Below, piece after piece: positions 57,892-64,000 of a stretch of DNA of 64,000 bases. Under the pieces are notes generated by a model, which did no database searches, was not told the DNA's origin, and saw only the letters and a program-made list of their open reading frames with translations. Origin of the DNA: Porpolomopsis calyptriformis (lineage: Eukaryota > Basidiomycota > Agaricomycetes > Agaricales > Hygrophoraceae); NCBI GenBank assembly GCA_951640195.1, contig OX621172.1, positions 1,798,001 to 1,862,000 on the forward strand. Reading direction: 5' to 3'. The position numbers were made by a program, and so were the translations under genes. Numbering within the stretch: position 1 is the first letter of the stretch; every line of letters begins with the position of its first letter.

Positions 57892-58210
57892 TGCGGCCGA
57901 AGCGGTCAGAATGCAATTACGAGGACTGAGATTCTACTCACTGGATGGAGGAAGGGTCTCGAAAAGAAACTGGTGAGTGGAGAGTATCATTGACGGAAAC
58001 CACTTGTGGCTTGCAAGCGCCTGCCCTTTGGCACCGGTTGGCGTTGATCATTGCCACCTCCCCAAGTTTGGCTGTGAGTAGCTACGGCCTCTTTACACCG
58101 GCGAGCTGAGGCGTTTGAATGAACAAATCGGCTATGATATTTGCGGTCAACGAGTGGCTGTGCGAGGACGTTATCACGAAGGCTTGGCTTCCCGCCCCAT
58201 TCCCTGAACC
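57892..58210. promoter_or_regulatory. divergent upstream region of F-box and WW genes
   Basis: 319 bp between the two start codons. No TATA box was recognised. It contains GGCTTGCAAGCGCC and the sequence shared by both leaders. Only a positional call. Confidence 0.3.
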
Positions 58211-59030
58211 ATGACCAGCAACGAATATCCTCTGCCTGAGGGTTGGGTTAAAGAATTCGATAGGATCTCCAATCATTCATACTGGGTAAGTTCTAGTCTT
58301 TCTTGTATCGTCTTACGTTCGACCCCCCCATAATCCCCAGGTCGACACCAAAGCAAACCCTCCCCGATCTATCTGGGTTCACCCATACGAAGACGAGCAA
58401 TTCTTGTCTGAACATCCCGAGATTAAAGAGAAGCTTAACAAGCATCCAGATGCCTTGGTACCTCCACCTTACGAGAACAGACCCCGCCGTCATTCTTTCA
58501 ACGGTGTCTCTAGTGCGGATGTGACGGACGGAGCGAGGAACGCCCCTCCCATCATCCCATCCGTCCAAAAAAGGGGCTTTCTCGGACGACTCAAGGATAA
58601 GGCCATCGGCACGAAAGAGGAGAGAGAGGCAGAGAAACGTCGACGGGATGAGGTGAGAGTGTGAAGTAACATTCCTATTGCATTACATGAACCTTTCGTT
58701 CTTAAATAGATTCTCGCGCAACGCAGAGACCAACTTCTGGCTGAACAGGCCGCTCGTGAAGCCTATTGGGCATCGCAACGACAACAACAACAACAATTTA
58801 TCCCTTATGGTGCCGGTCCGTCTTATGGTCCGCCCATGGAATATCGCGGACAGCGTCGAGGCGGGACCGCCCTTCCGTTGTTGGGAGGCCTCGCCGGCGG
58901 ACTCTTGTTGGGTGACGTTCTGAGTGGAGGTTTCGGTGGTTACGACGGGGGCTTCGACGGTGGTTACGATGGGGGTTTTGACGGTGGTTTCGACGGCGGG
59001 TTCGACGGCGGGTTCGATGGAGGGTTTTGA
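58211..59030 (+). CDS. WW-domain protein with Gly-Asp-Phe repeat tail
   Basis: Three exons (58211-58285, 58341-58652, 58710-59030) with GT-AG introns of 55 and 57 nt, all phase 0, give 235 residues. The N-terminus is a WW domain: LPEGWVKEFDRISNHSYW then VDTKANPPRSIWVHPY, with the Trp pair and Pro. A charged linker with KRGFLGRLKDKAIGTKEERE and a helical Gln-rich segment (RQQQQQFIPYG) follow. The C-terminus is low complexity, with GLLLGDVLSGGFGGYD and about nine GG(F/Y)DG units ending in a Phe. It would bind proline-rich partners through the WW domain, and the tail may drive self-association. Fungal WW/Gly-rich proteins of this type are poorly characterised. Confidence 0.82.
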
Positions 59031-60636
59031 AAGAAGTGAGCATTAATCTACATTTTACTCTTCACGCGCGCGGCCATCAACTGTCGTCTCTCATTATACC
59101 CGGTTCCCAGAACTTTTTAAACGTTCTGCAATATTATATGTCCCATGCTGCGGATATTCTAGCTCAATCATATGCACTGTACTCGATCAACCAAATTCGC
59201 ATGAGGATTTGGCAACCTATCAGTGAGTTCGTCTACACGGATATGTAAAGACACACTACCCGTCCAAACCGTGCCCCGAATGGACACATCTATCGGCTTG
59301 TTTTGACCCAAATCCGATCGAGTCCAAGCCGACATCGTATTCTCCCCCCTCCCCCTCTGGACCTCCCCACCCGTTTAGCTTCAACCGGACCGTCTCGTCG
59401 TCGTCGTCGTCCCCCCAAAACCTAGCTTTAGACCTTCCCCGATCATTGACAACCCTACGGACCGCACGACCGATACCAACGAATTACCCGACAAAGCCTA
59501 TCACAGCCTCGCAGTCCCAAAGCCAAAGCAATAAACCTTGCAGACGAGCGCACATGATTAATCTTTCCTACCCCCCCTTTTTGGGTGACTTTTCACCTCT
59601 CCCTCACGTGCCTCCTCGACATAGGACCATCCAAGCACCCCATATTCTCATGTTCTCATATTCTCACACCTCGGACCGATCCCATAAACGCCATCCCATG
59701 CCACATACACACACACACACACTAAACACGGGAAGGGCGCGCGCACGCTCTCTTTTCATCACGTTCAATCCTCTACCACGCGGAACCGAAGACTCCCCGT
59801 GCGCGCGCGCGCACACACACACGCACGCACGCTTCAAGAACCCATACATACATCCCTCAGCTCATGATACTCTCCATCTCCATCTCCATCCCTCCCGATC
59901 ATAACACCTAAAAGGCGCAACCCGGTCCGTCGTGGGACCCGGCCGAGAACCCAAAAAAACGATAGGCCTCAATGGACTTATGGCCCTCTCTACCTCTCTA
60001 CCTCTTATCTGGTGGTCATCCCTTCTTCCTCACGGAAAATTCCATCTGGACGTTCATCCAAGAAGAGAAGGTATACCCAAACGGGATTCCCATTTCTTCT
60101 TCTTCTTCTCTCCTTTTTCCGCTCGATTGGTCAGTCCCCCACACATATCGGTTATTAGGGTCACAAGGACGTCTACGGTCCGACTGCCTTTTTTCTTCCT
60201 TCCCTTCCTTCCCTTCTTTCCCATTGCAGTATTAAGTTCTCTTTCGGATACTTGTAAATATTTTCGACACGCAACACGGGACTGGTACAAACAAAAAAAA
60301 GGGCCAAGTTCTATAAGGGCTACACGCACCATCTTCCAACGGCCGAAGAGAGCCGTGAGTTATCGGAAGGAAGGAAGGAAGAATTGCAGTGCTATTAGTA
60401 CAGATGGAATGAAGAAAAATACGGGTAGATAAGGTATGTATAGGGCGTTTCAGGACAAAAAGAGAAAATAGAAAACAGTTACAAGACCAATAATAGCCGG
60501 GTCAATAGCAAAAACCAACAAAAAAAAATAAGTGAACTGTAGTTAATACCAATCCGTTGGGGGGGGGATCGTCATGAAATCGGAGGAAAGAAACAAAGCA
60601 AACAACCTCGGGCGTGTTTCTCAAACGCATTACCGT
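59031..60636. other. gene-poor 1.6-kb stretch
   Basis: This lies between the stop codons of the WW gene and the kinase. Two open frames (59446-59904 and 59932-60432, +) are low complexity and cross microsatellites, so they are not accepted as genes. It holds pyrimidine-rich runs (60090-60240), an A-run at 60294 and G-runs at 60559. A non-coding RNA or long 3' UTRs are possible. Confidence 0.4.
59702..59832. repeat. AC and GC/AC microsatellites
   Basis: (CA)n at about 59704-59722 and an alternating purine-pyrimidine tract of about 33 bp (GTGCGCGCGCGCGCACACAC and on) at 59799-59832. Both are simple repeats; the second could form Z-DNA. Confidence 0.8.
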
Positions 60637-62939
60637 TCAACCGTTCAGAAACGTTGAAAACGCGCTGTGTAGTTCCCCGGGGCGCTGGTATCCAACACTT
60701 TGGCTCCTGGAAATACTTTTGGCGGGGGGGGTTGTTGGCTTGGGGTTGTTATCAGAGTCGGTAGTGGAAAACGATGGGGATGTGGCAGAGGGTATACTGC
60801 CACCACCACCACCACCGCTGACGACCCCACTCTCTCCCCACGCCAGCCTACCCGCCACGGACCAGAGAGGAGATATCGCGGGCGGTAAACTTCCCGCCCT
60901 CCGATCTCTGTCCTGTTGTTGTTCTTGGAAACTCACCGCGGGGTCCGACCGATGCGGCAGCTGCCAGCCAGCGGACGACAATGTTGATGGCGCATGGAGG
61001 TCGGGAAACCCTGCTGCCCGCTTCGAATCGCCACCATTCGACGACCAACGGGTCGTCGTCGTCGTCTTCGTTGTTTCGTTCATCATCACATCGAGCTCCG
61101 CCTCATTCAGGTCAGCGACACCGTACGAATGCGGTGTCGATCCCTCGACTCTACTTGGCCGGCGTCCCCTCTCCAAGTACTCTGCCTGAGAGGGCACGGC
61201 ATCGTCTGTGAGAGGGAGGACGAAGCGATCGGCGTCTACAGGCGTCTCTGGAAGAACACTCGGGCTTGGTGAGCGAGAGGTGCCCTGTGTTTGTGATTTC
61301 TGGGGACGTCGGCCACGATCAAGGAAGGTGGGAGGTGAAAGGCTGAGAGCGGATTCGAATTGAAGAGGGGAATCGGGTGTGAGGCTTAGAATAGAATTGT
61401 TGAGTGCGGTGAGAGAAGGAGAGATTCTGTGTGGGGATTGTTTTGAGTGACTGCGGCTTCTGCTGGCGAATGAGATTGATCTGGAAAGTAAGGGTGCGCG
61501 TGAGAGAGATCGTTCGGCGCGAGAGGATGATCGCCGTCTTGCGGTTGCCAACGAAGGCTTGGTGATGGCCTCATCAGAGGAAGAGAGAGATGGGTCAAGA
61601 GAGGATGAGCGGGTGGATGGTTTGGATCGGGTGCGACGGGGGTTGACGGTATGGAAATCGGTATCGGAAGTTTCATCGCCATCTTCTGCGCCTGATCCTA
61701 TATCCCAAGCGACTTCATCGACCATATCAATAGTCCAGCGATTATGTACGGAACGCTCGAGGCATCCCTGCAAAATGCGCTCGGCTCCACGGCCAATATC
61801 AGATGGCATTTCATATGCACCTGGGTGATGTTGAGAGAGGAAATAAGAGAGAATTGAGATGACTGACCGTGCAAAATTTTCATCTGAAGTCTTGGTTCAA
61901 ACGAATCAGTAAACGGGAGCCGACCTGTCAGCATTGCGTAGAGTAATACACCAAGAGCCCAGATGTCTTGGGCTGGATGGGGAGCGAGAGGGGAAGAGGA
62001 AGGAGGGAGTAGCAATTCTGGGGAGGAATAGGGGAGTGAGCCGGGTTGGAAAGCATGTTTAGGCTGTGGGGGTTGTGCAGAAGATGTGGGGGGAGCGGAA
62101 TTACGGTGGCGGGAAGGATTATGGCGGGGATTGACTGAATGAGAAGCGGTTCTGGAGAGAGTATGATCTTCGGATGGGTCATGGTCGATTTCGCCAATTT
62201 TCCTTGCCATGCCAAAGTCACCGATGCGACAGACGCCCATTTCGTCTACGAGGACGTTTTCGAGTTTGATGTCCCTGTGAACGACGCCGGCGACCTCGTG
62301 CAAGTAGCGCAAGCCTCTGACGACCTGGCCGAAGACGACGGCGAGGTCGTCGAGGGGAAAGGCGGGCTGACCGTACCGCTTGACGATGTCGTAGAGGGAA
62401 CCGGTAGGGCAGAGGAGGGTGAAGAAGTAATCTGCATAAGAAGTTTGTATAGCGGAAAAGAGGGGGAGTATATGCTCATGACTAAGGGATGCCCAGATGG
62501 CTGCTTCGTGGTCGAGACGCTTGCGAGCCAAGACAGGATTACCTTGTTTGGCGAGATTGGCTCGTAAAACGATCTTTACGGCAACGGTGCCGCCGGAAGT
62601 GGAAGAGGCACGCCTGATTGTGGAAAAACCGCCATGGCCGATGATGGGACCGAGGGTATAGCCACCGATGATGGTGCCCTCTGCGTCGGGGGGGGAAGTG
62701 CGAACGAGGGGGAGGGAGAAACCAGAGAGCCAGGCAGCTGCGGGAGACAAAAAGAGGGAATTGGGAGAGGGAGAGGGAGAGGAGGGAAGATCCGAGGGAT
62801 CTGTGTCTGAGAGGGGATGGTCGCGAGAGGGATAGTTGTCTGGGTCGGTTATGAGCCGGGGTCTATCGGGGTGGTCTGGAGAGATAAAGTCATCGAGAAA
62901 GGGATGGTAAAGACCCAGGTGGGTTGATTCCGATAGCAT
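60637..62939 (-). CDS. Ser/Thr protein kinase with long C-terminal tail
   Basis: Exon 1 (62939-61868) and exon 2 (61820-60637) join across a 47-nt intron (GTCAGT...CAG), phase 1, for 751 residues. After a Ser/Pro-rich head the kinase domain has the glycine loop IIGHGGFSTI (about 99-108), VAIK-type Lys122 (TVAVKIV), HRDIKLEN (221-228) and IGDFGMA (239-245). A 60-residue insertion (SRTASHSVNPRHNPSRHRNS and on) comes before the SPE motif (YSSPELL), followed by DIWALGVLLYAMLTGRLPF. The catalytic residues are complete. The tail is Ser/Arg/Pro-rich with several S-P and R-x-x-S sites and a Gly run, so it is probably regulated by phosphorylation. CAMK-like; the exact family was not recognised. Confidence 0.82.
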
Positions 62940-63168
62940 GTAGACTCCAGGGTGGAGACGGTGAATTAAGAGAGAGAGAGAGAGAGAAAGTGGTATTGAG
63001 ATAAGATGTGGGAGATGGTGGTAAAGAAGAAAAAGGGTGGAATTTCCAACTCGTGATCTTTCAAGTCATAAGACGCGGGAGTGGGAAACCGAAAAAGAAA
63101 CGGTAATTTCCGTTTCATATTCTTTTCGCTGTTTGGCAACCTCGTCTAGATTCAACACAGATCTCGTG
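62940..63168. promoter_or_regulatory. divergent promoter of kinase and ArfGAP genes
   Basis: 229 bp between the two starts. It contains a (GA)n run at about 62970-62988, with the CT strand facing the kinase. No TATA box. A shared bidirectional promoter is inferred from position. Confidence 0.4.
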
Positions 63169-64000
63169 ATGACAGAGCCGATGACAGAGCCGATGACAGA
63201 GCCTACAAAGGATGATACGGTGAGGGTATTCGACGTATTAAAGTCACAAAACGGTAACAAGGTTAGTTCATTCGTTAGTTATATCCTTGCGCTCATGTCG
63301 TAGACTTGCTTCGATTGCCACGCTCGAAACCCAACATGGGCCAGTATCACTTTTGCTGTCTACGTCTGTCTCGACTGTTCCAGTGTACACCGCAACATGG
63401 GCGTTCACATCAGCTTTGTTCGTTCCACCACACTCGACACATGGCAGCTCAACCAGTTGCGTGCCATGAAGGTAGGCGGTAACGCATCAGCCACCGCTTT
63501 TTTCACCCGTCACCGTGCTTCCGCCCTCCTCTCTGACTCTGACACCAAGAAAAAATACTCGGGTCCGATCGCCGAACTCTACCAACAAGAACTCCAGAAA
63601 CGAGTCAAAGAAGACGCTCTAACGTTAGTCTCATCCACTCTTAATCACTCATCCTCATTCCCTCCAGTTTCCCAGACAGAATCGTCGTCGACCGTCTCGA
63701 ACCTGCACCCCCAGCCGAAGACGATGATTTCTTCACGTCTTGGAGCAAACCATCTACCCCTAAACCCCCCGGCGCATCCGGGAGGTCCTCACCAGCTGCC
63801 CCCGTCCCCGTCCCCGTCCCCGTCTCCCCACGCACCGTCACCTCATCCTCCCTCCGCTCTACCACCTCCAAACTCGGCGCAACCAGGCTGAACGCCCCCA
63901 CCATTACCTCCTCTTCAGCCCCCAAAAAATCCAAACTAGGCGCGCTCGGCGCCACAAAGGCCCCCATCAAAATCGACTTTGCAGAAGCCGAGCGAAAGGC
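63169..64000 (+). CDS. ArfGAP, Glo3/ArfGAP2-3 type (5' part)
   Basis: The gene runs off the window. Exons are 63169-63261, 63304-63623 and 63668 onward, with introns of 42 and 44 nt. The start [20 protein letters not shown] is a threefold MTEP repeat; any of three in-frame ATGs could start it. The ArfGAP zinc finger is complete: C-x2-C-x16-C-x2-C in [17 protein letters not shown] and VYVCLDCSS, then [18 protein letters not shown] with the catalytic Arg, and [16 protein letters not shown]. After the domain comes [20 protein letters not shown] and a Ser/Pro/Lys-rich stretch that ends at the window edge. It stimulates GTP hydrolysis on Arf for COPI vesicle traffic between Golgi and ER. Confidence 0.88.

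Noticed and set aside
58082..58276. Small minus-strand frame opposite the WW gene start
   Set aside because: It overlaps exon 1 of the well-supported WW gene and has no features.
59446..60432. Two plus-strand open frames (152 and 166 codons)
   Set aside because: Low-complexity composition, microsatellites within, and no recognisable motif or splice support.
60614..61272. Plus-strand frames of 92-191 codons opposite the kinase
   Set aside because: They mirror the GC-rich kinase tail in another frame; the minus-strand gene explains the region.

Overview
The window is nuclear DNA of a filamentous fungus, most likely a basidiomycete mushroom-type fungus. The cellular genes are cut by many short GT-AG introns (about 34-60 nt), and the repeats are Ty3/gypsy chromoviruses, a Ty1/copia remnant, a Tc1/IS630-type element and a hAT element of the kinds seen in such genomes. 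No prokaryotic operon, CRISPR array, rRNA or tRNA was recognised.

Layout. 1-1550: 3' end of a decayed copia element and unassigned DNA. 1551-2873 (minus): a 2-oxoglutarate/Fe(II) oxygenase-like gene. 2949-31622: a Tc1/IS630-type transposon with 472-bp inverted repeats flanked by TA. Its transposase start is split by Ty3/gypsy element GyA (4275-27988, target duplication CTATG). GyA is split by GyB (6825-23759, duplication CACGC), and GyB is split by GyC (13259-20137, reversed, duplication GTACC). The transposon also carries a convergent spliced accessory gene. 31623-32807: a CT-rich minisatellite and a small secreted/membrane protein gene with one stop. 32808-48998: a hAT transposon holding a degenerate TPR-repeat fragment, a ~9-kb Ty3/gypsy element GyD (33971-43046) and a 3-kb non-autonomous LTR element LnE (43119-46191). 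GyD carries an antisense, intron-containing gene with a Zn2Cys6-like cysteine pattern.

49635-64000 is mostly cellular. It holds a second oxygenase copy (minus) sharing a 72-bp promoter gap with a membrane-anchored aldo-keto reductase, a fragment of an F-box gene, rearranged pieces of an ABC transporter, a nine-exon unknown gene, an intact two-exon F-box gene, a WW-domain protein with a Gly-Asp-Phe repeat tail, a 1.6-kb gene-poor stretch with microsatellites, a Ser/Thr kinase, and the 5' part of an ArfGAP (Glo3/ArfGAP2-3 type).

Two similar oxygenase genes in the same orientation bracket about 47 kb of nested transposons, so the simplest history is a tandem duplication later spread apart by repeated insertion. 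LTR divergence rises with nesting depth from GyC outward to GyA. Most stops inside the elements are TGA where CGA (Arg) is expected, and GyA's LTRs show paired TG/CA differences, which point to CpG-directed C-to-T mutation. How the elements and genes work together is inferred from sequence only.
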